DNA of 56,035 bases from Massilia glaciei (GTDB taxonomy: Bacteria > Pseudomonadota > Gammaproteobacteria > Burkholderiales > Burkholderiaceae_D): positions 1-56,035 of the forward strand of contig NZ_PXWF02000204.1 in assembly GCF_003011895.2 (NCBI RefSeq), given 5' to 3'. Each line of letters opens with the position of its first letter. The stretch's first letter is position 1. Positions 29,197-36,385 of the stretch are shown here, piece by piece. Made by a program: the position numbers and the translations under genes. Under the pieces are notes generated by a model, which was given only the letters and a program-made list of their open reading frames with translations, was not told the DNA's origin and did no database searches.

Positions 29197-30273
29197 ATGC
29201 CAATTTTGCGCCACACCCTGATCGGCGCCGCCGCCCTGGCACTGGCCGCCAACGCCGCCGCGACCACGGTGCGCATCCACTACGACGCCGGCCAGTCGCG
29301 CCTGATGGTGCGCGGCGACAAGGGGCCGATGACGTGGTCGAAGGGGGCCCCGGCGGCCGCCGCGGGCGCCAACGTCTGGGTCTATTCGTGGCCCGACGCG
29401 CTCGGCGACATCAGCATGAAGCCGAGCCTGGGCGACGGGCGCGTCGCGATCGGCGGCACCTACCGGCTGGCGGCCGGCAGCACGGCCGATATCTACCCCT
29501 TCTTCGGCGCGCCGCAGGGCAAGCTGTCGATCGTCGACGGGTTCGAATCGCCGCAGCTGAAAAACAAGCGCAAGCTGCGCATCTACCTGCCGCCGAGCTA
29601 CCAGGAGAATCCGGCCAAGCGCTACCCGGTGCTGTACATGCACGACGGCCAGAACCTGTTCGACGCCAAGACCGCGGCCTACGGCGTCGAGTGGGGCATC
29701 GACGAGACGGTCGACCGCTTGGTCGCCGCCGGCAAGCTCGACGAGATCATCGTGGTCGGGATCGACAACACGCCCGAGCGCATACCCGAATACACACCGT
29801 GCTGCGACCCCAAACACGGCGGCGGCAAGCTCGATGGCTACCGCGCCTTCATCGTCGACACGCTCAAACCCCACATCGACAAGACCCTGCGCACCCTGCC
29901 GGGCAGGGAGTCGACCGCGATCATGGGCTCGTCGCTGGGCGGGGTGGCCTCGGTCGCCATCGCGCAGCGCCACCCCGGGGTGTTTTCGAAGGCGGGCGGG
30001 GTATCGAGCTCGTTCTGGTGGAATAACAGGGACATGATCGCCAATTTGCCGGCGCGCGTGCCGGTCAAGTTCTACATCGACGCGGGGACCAAGGACGACG
30101 GCCTCGAGGAAACCGTGCGCATGCGCGACGCGATGCTGGCCAAGGGCTACCGCGAGGGCGCCGATTTGCTGTTCCACGCGGCCGACGGCGCCGGCCACAA
30201 CGAGAAATCGTGGGCGGCGCGCGTCGAAAAACCGCTGCTTTGGTTTTTCCCGTGGCGTGGCGTGAAGAACTGA
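29197..30273 (+). CDS. secreted esterase-like alpha/beta hydrolase (Fes/esterase D type)
   Basis: Exported hydrolase, 358 aa, last gene of the operon (16-bp gap, GGAG before the ATG). Signal peptide about 1-22. Residues 23-115 form a beta-rich N-terminal carbohydrate-binding-like domain (TVRIHYDAGQSRLMVRGDKG resembles CBM20/CBM48-type edges). The putative-esterase domain (PF00756) follows: RIYLPPSYQENPAKRYPVLY, MHDGQNLFD, nucleophile Ser in GSSLGG, and a His in GAGHNEKSW. Esterases of this group often sit in glycan loci, where they may deacylate sugar substrates; trehalose mycolyl transfer and enterochelin hydrolysis are other roles in the superfamily. The binding-like domain plus operon position argue for a glycan-linked role. 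Confidence 0.82.
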   Translation: MPILRHTLIGAAALALAANAAATTVRIHYDAGQSRLMVRGDKGPMTWSKGAPAAAAGANVWVYSWPDALGDISMKPSLGDGRVAIGGTYRLAAGSTADIYPFFGAPQGKLSIVDGFESPQLKNKRKLRIYLPPSYQENPAKRYPVLYMHDGQNLFDAKTAAYGVEWGIDETVDRLVAAGKLDEIIVVGIDNTPERIPEYTPCCDPKHGGGKLDGYRAFIVDTLKPHIDKTLRTLPGRESTAIMGSSLGGVASVAIAQRHPGVFSKAGGVSSSFWWNNRDMIANLPARVPVKFYIDAGTKDDGLEETVRMRDAMLAKGYREGADLLFHAADGAGHNEKSWAARVEKPLLWFFPWRGVKN

Positions 30274-30447
30274 CGCCAATCGACCAAAGCGCCGTTTGCC
30301 GCTTGGCAATTGATCTGTGGGGGCGTGGCGGGCCGCGCCGCCAGCACGCAGTGCTGTCCGGAATAATCTGCTTGACACCGCAAGGGACTGCATCTGAAAT
30401 TAGATCAGGTCGCAACTGAAATCGGGCGGATTGATAGCAAAAACCAA
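30274..30447. other. intergenic gap between convergent genes, left part
   Basis: The 313-bp gap between the esterase gene and the convergent chemoreceptor gene has no coding frame of credible type. Its main structure is the large inverted repeat listed next. Confidence 0.4.
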
Positions 30448-30503
30448 CATCGTCTTCGGGCTCGGCGCCCCCCTTGGCGGGGGCGCCGAGCCCGAGGACG
30501 ATG
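30448..30503. repeat. long inverted repeat, possible terminator of the chemoreceptor gene
   Basis: Arms of about 25 bp (starting CATCGTCTTCGGGCTCGG and its complement, one G-U type mismatch) around TTGGC. On the minus strand the stem is followed by TTGGTTTTTG, so it may terminate the chemoreceptor transcript that ends at 30587. A decayed second copy of the left arm is at 51445. Confidence 0.75.
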
Positions 30504-30586
30504 TAGGCTTGGGTCTTTACTGAAGTTCTCAATCTGCGCGATTTCCCGCGCACTAATTCGCGGCCTTCGCGATTTCTGCCGCCCCG

Positions 30587-32320
30587 TTAAAACGTTTCCC
30601 AGTCGCTCGTGGCCGGCGCCGGCTTGCCCGGCTTGGCGGACGCCTCGTCGCCGATGCGCGCGCGCGTGGCATCGATCTGGCGCCGGCTGGCCTGGCGCTG
30701 GCCGGCCTTGCGCAGCGGGGCGCGCGGCGCCGGCGCGGCGGCCGCGCTGTCGGCGTGGATCTTGAACACGCTGACCGCGTGCGCCAGGCTGCTGGCCTGG
30801 TGCTCCATCGACTCGGCCGCCGCGGCCGCCTCCTCGACCAGGGCCGCGTTCTGCTGGGTGACCGCGTCGAGCTGCGCGATGGCGCCGCTGATCTCGTGGA
30901 TGCCCGCGTTCTGCTCGCCCGTCGCCACCGATATCTCGGTGATGATCGCGTCGACCCGCTGCACGCTGGCGACCACCTCCTCCATGGTGGTGCCGGCGGC
31001 GTCGACCAGCTTGCTGCCGGCCTCGACCTGCAGGACCGAGTCGCCGATCAGGGTCTTGATCTCCTTGGCCGCCGCCGCCGAGCGCTGCGCCAGGTTGCGC
31101 ACCTCGGCCGCCACCACCGCGAAGCCGCGGCCCTGCTCGCCGGCGCGCGCCGCCTCCACCGCCGCGTTGAGCGCCAGGATGTTGGTCTGGAAGGCGATGC
31201 CGTCGATGACGCCGATGATGTCGACGATCTTGCGCGACGAGTCGTTGATGGCGCCCATCGTGTGGATCACCTGCGAGACCGTGTCGCCGCCGCGCAGCGC
31301 CACCGCCGACGCCGCCGCGGCCAGCTTGCTGGCCTGGCTCGCGTTGTCGCCGTTCTGCCTGACGGTCGAGGTCAGTTGCTCCATCGACGAGGCGGTCTCC
31401 TCGAGCGAGCTGGCCTGCTCCTCGGTGCGCGAAGACAGGTCCTGGTTGCCGTGCGCGATCTCGATCGATGCCTGGGAAATGGCGTCGGTGCCGGCGCGCA
31501 CCCTGCCGACGATGTCTGCCAGGCTGTCGTGCATGGCCTTGAGCGCGTTGAGCAAAATACCGATCTCGTCGCTGCCGCCGGGCCGGATGTTGGAGGTCAG
31601 GTCGCCGCTGGCGACCGTGTTGGCGATGCCGACCGCTTCGTTGAGTGGCCCGGTGATGCTGCGCGTGAGCCATACCATGAAGGCCGAACCGGCCACCAGC
31701 AGGACGATGCCCAACAGCGCCAATTGCAGCGCCGCCGCCTGGCGTATCGCGCTCAGATCCTTGGTCGATTTTTCGAACACCGCCACCATCTGGGTTTCGG
31801 TGAACTTGGCGATGGCGTCGATCGCGTCGGAGGCGCTGTGGTCCTGGCCCTTGACCATGGCGTCGACCTGCTTATAGCTTTCCGGGTTGGTGCCGTCGAA
31901 GGTGGCCAGCGCGGTCAGGTAGTTTTTTTCAAGCTCCTCGGTGATACGGGCGGCGCCGGCCACGAGCGGCGTCGGTATGCCAAGCTTGGTCAGCAGCTTG
32001 TCGGTCCTGGCCAGGTTCGCGCGGGTCGCCACGCCGCTGTCCTTGAAGGCCTTGGTGTACTTTTCGAGTTGCTCGGGGTCGCCGCCGCGCAACAGAATAT
32101 TTTTCCATTCCTGGATCTGGGTTTTGAACGCGACCTGGGCGATGCGCGCCGCGTCGGTCGCGGTGGCCATGTCGGCCCCGCGCTGCATCGCCGCGTCGCT
32201 GGTCTGGTGGGCGCGGTCGAGCGCGAACCAGGCGCCGGTCCCGAGCACCGAGACGGAGATAAAGCAAAATATGCCGAGCGCGCTCAGGCGGGTGGCGATC
32301 TTCATGTTGGCAAGCTTCAC
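30587..32320 (-). CDS. methyl-accepting chemotaxis protein ending DWETF
   Basis: Inner-membrane chemoreceptor, 577 aa. GTG start at 32320 with AAAGGA upstream. TM1 about 11-31, periplasmic four-helix-type ligand domain about 32-190 (helical, rich in A, K, T), TM2 about 195-215, HAMP about 215-270, then the long signalling coiled coil with the hairpin tip GVIDGIAFQTNILALNAAVE...EQGRGFAVVAAEVR intact and methylation-region QEQ/SSLEET patterns (EEQASSLEETASSMEQL). The last five residues DWETF resemble the NWETF pentapeptide by which E. coli Tar/Tsr bind CheR and CheB. Ligand unknown; sits just downstream of, and convergent with, the sugar operon but no direct link is shown. Confidence 0.93.
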   Translation of the reverse strand: MKLANMKIATRLSALGIFCFISVSVLGTGAWFALDRAHQTSDAAMQRGADMATATDAARIAQVAFKTQIQEWKNILLRGGDPEQLEKYTKAFKDSGVATRANLARTDKLLTKLGIPTPLVAGAARITEELEKNYLTALATFDGTNPESYKQVDAMVKGQDHSASDAIDAIAKFTETQMVAVFEKSTKDLSAIRQAAALQLALLGIVLLVAGSAFMVWLTRSITGPLNEAVGIANTVASGDLTSNIRPGGSDEIGILLNALKAMHDSLADIVGRVRAGTDAISQASIEIAHGNQDLSSRTEEQASSLEETASSMEQLTSTVRQNGDNASQASKLAAAASAVALRGGDTVSQVIHTMGAINDSSRKIVDIIGVIDGIAFQTNILALNAAVEAARAGEQGRGFAVVAAEVRNLAQRSAAAAKEIKTLIGDSVLQVEAGSKLVDAAGTTMEEVVASVQRVDAIITEISVATGEQNAGIHEISGAIAQLDAVTQQNAALVEEAAAAAESMEHQASSLAHAVSVFKIHADSAAAAPAPRAPLRKAGQRQASRRQIDATRARIGDEASAKPGKPAPATSDWETF

Positions 32321-32385
32321 TGGAGTTCCTTTTTTTGTCTCTACAGACCCTAATAATGCACTAAATCAACATTCCCATGGCGCTT

Positions 32386-33669
32386 TCAGGCCTCATTCCG
32401 GCCAAGGCGGAAACGGGTGCTGGCCGGGCGGCCCGGCAGCTTGAGGGTCGCCACGGCCGCCGGCGCCTCGCTCACGACCACCCCGCGCCGCAGCACCAGG
32501 CGGCGCCCGGCGCGCAGGCGGATCGCCTCGACCGTGCTGCCGGCGTCGAGCACGACCAGGTCGGCGTGGCGGCCGGGCGCGATGCCGTAGCCTTCGAGGC
32601 CGAGGATGCGCGCCGGGGCCTCGGTCACGGCCAGGAAGCACTGGTGCATCGCGTCCTGCCCCGTCATCTGGGCCACGTGCAGGCCCATGTGGGCGACCTC
32701 GAGCATGTCGCCCGAGCCGAGGCTGTACCACGGGTCCATCACGCAGTCGTGGCCAAAGGCGACCTCGACCCCGGCGGCCAGCAGTTCGGGCACGCGCGTC
32801 ATGCCGCGCCGCTTGGGATAGCTGTCGTGGCGGCCCTGCAGGGTGATGTTGATGAGCGGATTGGCGATCGCGGCCACGCCCGCCTCGCGCATCAAGGGCA
32901 GCAGCTTGCTCACATAGTAGTTGTCCATCGAGTGCATCGAGGTCAGGTGCGAGCCGGCCACCATGCCCTGCATGCCCAGGCGCAGCGTCTCGCTGGCGAG
33001 CGTCTCGATGTGGCGCGACATCGGGTCGTCCGACTCGTCGCAATGCATGTCGACCCGCAGTCCCTTATCGGCCGCGAACTCGCACAGCAGGCGCACCGAT
33101 TCGGCGCCGTCGGCCATGGTGCGCTCGAAATGGGGGATGCCGCCGACGACGTCGACGCCCATCGCGATGGCGCGCTTGAGGTTGGCGAAGGCGTTCTTGT
33201 TGCGCAGCACGCCGTCCTGCGGAAAGGCGACCAGTTGCAAATCGATGTACGGGGCCACGCGGCGCCGGACCTCGAGCAGCGCCTCGACCGCCAGCAGGCG
33301 GTCGTCGCAGATGTCGACGTGGGTGCGGATCGCGAGCAGGCCGCGCGCCACGGCCCAGTCGCAATACTGCATGGCGCGCTCGACCAGCGCCTCCTGGGTC
33401 AGCTGCGGCTTGAGTTCGCCCCACAGGGCGATCCCTTCGAGCAAGGTGCCCGAGGCGTTCACGCGCGGCAGGCCGTAGCTTAATGTGGCGTCCATGTGGA
33501 AATGGGCGTCCACGAACGGCGGCGTGACCAGGTCGCCCTGCGCGTCGATCTCGCGCCCGGCCTGCACGGCCAGTCGCGGGCCGAGCGCGGCGATGCGGCC
33601 GTGCTCGATGGCGATGTCGATATCGCGCCGGCCGTCGGGCAGGCTGGCGTTGCGTATGACGAGATCCAT
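32386..33669 (-). CDS. codA: amidohydrolase, cytosine deaminase (CodA) type
   Basis: Cytoplasmic metal-dependent deaminase, 427 aa; converts cytosine to uracil in CodA. The frame runs upstream to 33804, but GGAG lies five bases before ATG 33669 and the start MDLVIRNASLP is typical. Amidohydrolase motifs in order: VDAHFHMD (HxH), HCDESDDP with the catalytic Glu, GSHLTSMHS, and FGHDCVMDPWYSLG with the metal-binding Asp. The whole region between matches E. coli CodA closely in pattern (NPLINITLQGRHDSYPKRRG). The residue after the metal-binding Asp is Cys where CodA has Asp314, a position known to affect substrate preference, so a related substrate is possible. Confidence 0.85.
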   Translation of the reverse strand: MDLVIRNASLPDGRRDIDIAIEHGRIAALGPRLAVQAGREIDAQGDLVTPPFVDAHFHMDATLSYGLPRVNASGTLLEGIALWGELKPQLTQEALVERAMQYCDWAVARGLLAIRTHVDICDDRLLAVEALLEVRRRVAPYIDLQLVAFPQDGVLRNKNAFANLKRAIAMGVDVVGGIPHFERTMADGAESVRLLCEFAADKGLRVDMHCDESDDPMSRHIETLASETLRLGMQGMVAGSHLTSMHSMDNYYVSKLLPLMREAGVAAIANPLINITLQGRHDSYPKRRGMTRVPELLAAGVEVAFGHDCVMDPWYSLGSGDMLEVAHMGLHVAQMTGQDAMHQCFLAVTEAPARILGLEGYGIAPGRHADLVVLDAGSTVEAIRLRAGRRLVLRRGVVVSEAPAAVATLKLPGRPASTRFRLGRNEA

Positions 33670-33867
33670 CATTTCTCCTGAGCGCTCTGAGCTTTTATTG
33701 TAGCGATAGAGCGGGGGCCGCGTCCAAGCAAATATTTCTTGGCACAATTCGATGCTGCGGTGCGCTCGTCGTTTGAGAATACGGTGGAAAATAGCCGTGT
33801 TCAAGCCCTTTTTCAGGATAGACTAGGAAATATTGCATTGCATCACAAACAACCCCAAAGGACGCTC

Positions 33868-34542
33868 ATGAGCCACATTTCAGAACAGTTTTCCGCCGCC
33901 GGCAAGTCGGACTTCGAGGCGCAGCTCGGGTTGTTGACGGCGTTCTTCGGCAAATGCTTCGAGAACACGGAGCGCCTGATGGCCTTGAACATGCAGGCGA
34001 GCCGCGCCGCCGTCGACACCTCGAGCGCCGCCGTACGGCAGTTCGTCACGCTGCTGGCCAGCGTGGCCGAAAACGGTGCCGCCCCGGCGCCGGCGGCGGT
34101 TTCCGCACCCAAGCCCGAATCGCCGGCGGCGGCGGTCGACAACAAAGCGAGCGCCACTGCCAAGGCCGAGGCCAAGCCCGAGGCCGAAGCCAAGCCGGTC
34201 GCCGACGCCAAGCCCGCCACCAGGGCAAGGGCCGAAGACTATGCTGAACCCGTGCCAGCGGCAAAGGCCAAGCCGGCAGAAAAAGTCGAACCCGCGCCGG
34301 CGGCAAAGGCCAAGCCGGCAGAAAAAGTCGAACCCGCGCCGGTGGCAAAGGCCAAGCCGGCAGAAAAGGCTGAACCCGCGCCAGCGGCTGTGGCCAAGCC
34401 CGCCGCCAAAGCCAAAGCCGAGCCGGCACCGGTCGAGCAGGCCAAGCCGGCAAGCAAGGCCGCCGCCAAACCGAGCGCAAAAGCGGCCGCGCCAACGGCC
34501 ACCGCCGCAAAAAAAACTGCGGCGCCTTCCAAGAAGAAATAA
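33868..34542 (+). CDS. phasin-like protein with PAK-repeat tail
   Basis: Small granule-associated protein with a histone-H1-like tail, 224 aa. ATG 33868 is chosen over earlier in-frame starts because AAAGGAC lies just before it. Residues 1-75 (MSHISEQFSAAGKSDFEAQL, then FENTERLMALNMQASRAA) match the start of the Phasin_2 domain but are only about half the usual length. From residue 85 on it is almost wholly A, K, P, E: a basic tail like that of PhaF or AlgP. Residues about 127-168 are three 14-residue repeats (E-P-A-P-A-A-K-A-K-P-A-E-K-V), encoded by 42-bp direct repeats. Role in poly-hydroxyalkanoate granule coating, or granule-nucleoid linking, is inferred. Confidence 0.8.
   Translation: MSHISEQFSAAGKSDFEAQLGLLTAFFGKCFENTERLMALNMQASRAAVDTSSAAVRQFVTLLASVAENGAAPAPAAVSAPKPESPAAAVDNKASATAKAEAKPEAEAKPVADAKPATRARAEDYAEPVPAAKAKPAEKVEPAPAAKAKPAEKVEPAPVAKAKPAEKAEPAPAAVAKPAAKAKAEPAPVEQAKPASKAAAKPSAKAAAPTATAAKKTAAPSKKK
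34246..34371 (+). repeat. three 42-bp in-frame tandem repeats
   Basis: Units start at 34246, 34288 and 34330 with only a few substitutions, and a divergent fourth begins at 34372. Each codes 14 residues of the phasin tail. High identity suggests repeat number can change by slippage. Confidence 0.9.
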
Positions 34543-34581
34543 CCCCCTGCTCAGCGCGGCTTCGGCAAACGGAGTAAATTA

Positions 34582-34597
34582 GCGGGCTTCGGCCCGC
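34582..34597 (+). other. UUCG-tetraloop hairpin after the phasin gene
   Basis: GCGGGC-TTCG-GCCCGC, a very stable hairpin between the phasin and ABC exporter genes. No T-run follows, so it may be an RNA-stability element or a weak terminator. Confidence 0.5.
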
Positions 34598-34633
34598 CAA
34601 TGGTGCGCGGGCCCCGCTGACAAGGGACGGGGT

Positions 34634-36385
34634 ATGGGTTTATCCACGCTGGTGTTTGGCTTCGTGCGGCGCCATTGGGGCGCGTACGCCGCCTCGGCGC
34701 TGATGCTGATCGGCGTGGCGGCCCTGACGGTCTGGGTGCCGCGCAAGATCGGCAACATGATCGACGGCATGGCCGCGCGCACCATGAGCCAGGACCAGCT
34801 GCTGGCCGAAATCGCGCAACTGATCGCCATCGGCGTGGCCATCTACGTCTTGCGCGTGAACTGGCGTATGCGCCTGTACGCGGCGGCCTACCAGCTCGGC
34901 CTCGAGCTGCGCGCCCGTTTTTACGCGCGCCTGTCTAACCAGGGCGCCTCGTTCTTCCAGCAGCAGCGCACCGGCGACCTGATGGCGCTGGCCACCAACG
35001 ACATCGACGCGATCGAGATGGCCGCCGGCGAAGCCATGCTCGCCGGCTTCGACGGCACGCTCACGCTGGTGATGGTGTTAGGGATCATGATGCTCGGGGT
35101 CGACTTGCGCCTGTCGCTGGTCGCGCTGCTGCCTTTCCCGCTGATGGCGTACGCGTTCTGGCGCATCTCGAGCCATATCCACAGCGCCTCGAGCGACTCG
35201 CTCAACCGTTTCGCCGCGCTCAACAACCATGTGCAGGAGTCGCTCTCGGGGGTGCGCACATTGCGCGCGCTCGGCCTCGAGCAGCGCAGCGCGGCGCGCT
35301 TCGGCGAACTGGCCGGACAAGCGGCCGACGCCAGCGACGCGGTGCAAAAATGGGAGGCCGCCTACGAGCCCGCGTTCGGCCTGACGCTGACGGCGGCCGG
35401 CGTGCTCACGCTCGGCCTGGGCGGCTACCTGGTCTGGCACAACGAGCTGACCATCGGCGCGCTGACCAGCTTCACGATGTACTTGGGCCAGCTGATCTGG
35501 CCGATGTTCGCGGCCGGCTGGGTGCTCTCGCTGATCGGGCGCGGACGCGCCGCGCTGGCGCGCCTGCAACCGATGCTCGACGCCCCGCTGTCGATCGACG
35601 ACCACGGCACGCTCGAACAAATCGCGCCCGGCCCGCTGGCGCTGCGCGGGGTCGGCTACGCCTACCCGAACCAGGACGCGGCCGCGCTCAAGGACGTCTC
35701 GCTCACGCTCGCGCCCGGCCAGACGCTGGGGTTGGTGGGACCGACCGGCGCCGGCAAGTCGACCCTGCTGCGCGTGCTGCTGCGCCAGCTCACGGCCCAG
35801 CATGGCGAAGCGACGTGGGGCGGCCATCCGCTCGACGCCTACGCCCTCGCCACCCTGCGCGGCGCGCAGAGCTGGGTGCCGCAGGAGCCCTTTCTGTTCT
35901 CGGCCACGCTGGCCGAGAACATCGCGCTGGCCCGGCCCGACGCCACCCGCGCCGAGATCGAACAGGCCGCGACCATGGCCGCCATCCACGACGACATCAC
36001 CCGCTTCCCGCAGGGCTACGACACGCCCGTGGGCGAGCGCGGCATCACCTTGTCGGGCGGCCAGCGCCAGCGCGTGGCGATCGCGCGCGCGCTGCTGGCC
36101 GACAGCGCGCTGCTGCTGCTCGACGACGCCCTGTCGGCGGTCGACACCGGTACCGAAACGCGCATCCTCGGCCACCTGCAGACGCTGCGCCGCCAGCGCC
36201 CGGGGCGCAGCGTGATCATCGCCAGCCACCGCCTCTCGGCCGTGGCGGGGGCCGACCTGATCGTGGTGCTGCGCGAGGGCCGCGTGAGCGAGTCGGGCAC
36301 CCACGACCAACTGGTCGCCCTGGGCGGCTGGTACGCCGCCCAATGGCGCTACCAACAACTGGAGGCCAGCCTCGATGCATCCTGA
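34634..36385 (+). CDS. heterodimeric ABC exporter subunit, MdlA-like
   Basis: Type IV ABC exporter half (six TM helices plus ATPase), 583 aa, inner membrane. TM domain 1-310, ATPase from about 335. Walker A GPTGAGKST at about 372, signature LSGGQRQR intact, D-loop SAVD, H-loop ASHRLS. The catalytic carboxylate after Walker B is Asp498 (LLLLDD) instead of Glu, the usual sign of the degenerate subunit in heterodimeric exporters such as MdlAB, TmrAB or BmrCD. It overlaps the partner gene by 11 bp. AAGGGACGGGGT before ATG 34634 is a good ribosome-binding site. Substrate unknown; multidrug or lipid-like export is typical. Confidence 0.9.
   Translation: MGLSTLVFGFVRRHWGAYAASALMLIGVAALTVWVPRKIGNMIDGMAARTMSQDQLLAEIAQLIAIGVAIYVLRVNWRMRLYAAAYQLGLELRARFYARLSNQGASFFQQQRTGDLMALATNDIDAIEMAAGEAMLAGFDGTLTLVMVLGIMMLGVDLRLSLVALLPFPLMAYAFWRISSHIHSASSDSLNRFAALNNHVQESLSGVRTLRALGLEQRSAARFGELAGQAADASDAVQKWEAAYEPAFGLTLTAAGVLTLGLGGYLVWHNELTIGALTSFTMYLGQLIWPMFAAGWVLSLIGRGRAALARLQPMLDAPLSIDDHGTLEQIAPGPLALRGVGYAYPNQDAAALKDVSLTLAPGQTLGLVGPTGAGKSTLLRVLLRQLTAQHGEATWGGHPLDAYALATLRGAQSWVPQEPFLFSATLAENIALARPDATRAEIEQAATMAAIHDDITRFPQGYDTPVGERGITLSGGQRQRVAIARALLADSALLLLDDALSAVDTGTETRILGHLQTLRRQRPGRSVIIASHRLSAVAGADLIVVLREGRVSESGTHDQLVALGGWYAAQWRYQQLEASLDAS

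Noticed and set aside
27267-29276. 669-codon open frame on the minus strand
   Set aside because: Antisense to the large glycosidase gene; no recognisable domain.
34246-34371. CRISPR-like repeat
   Set aside because: Contiguous in-frame coding repeats without spacers.
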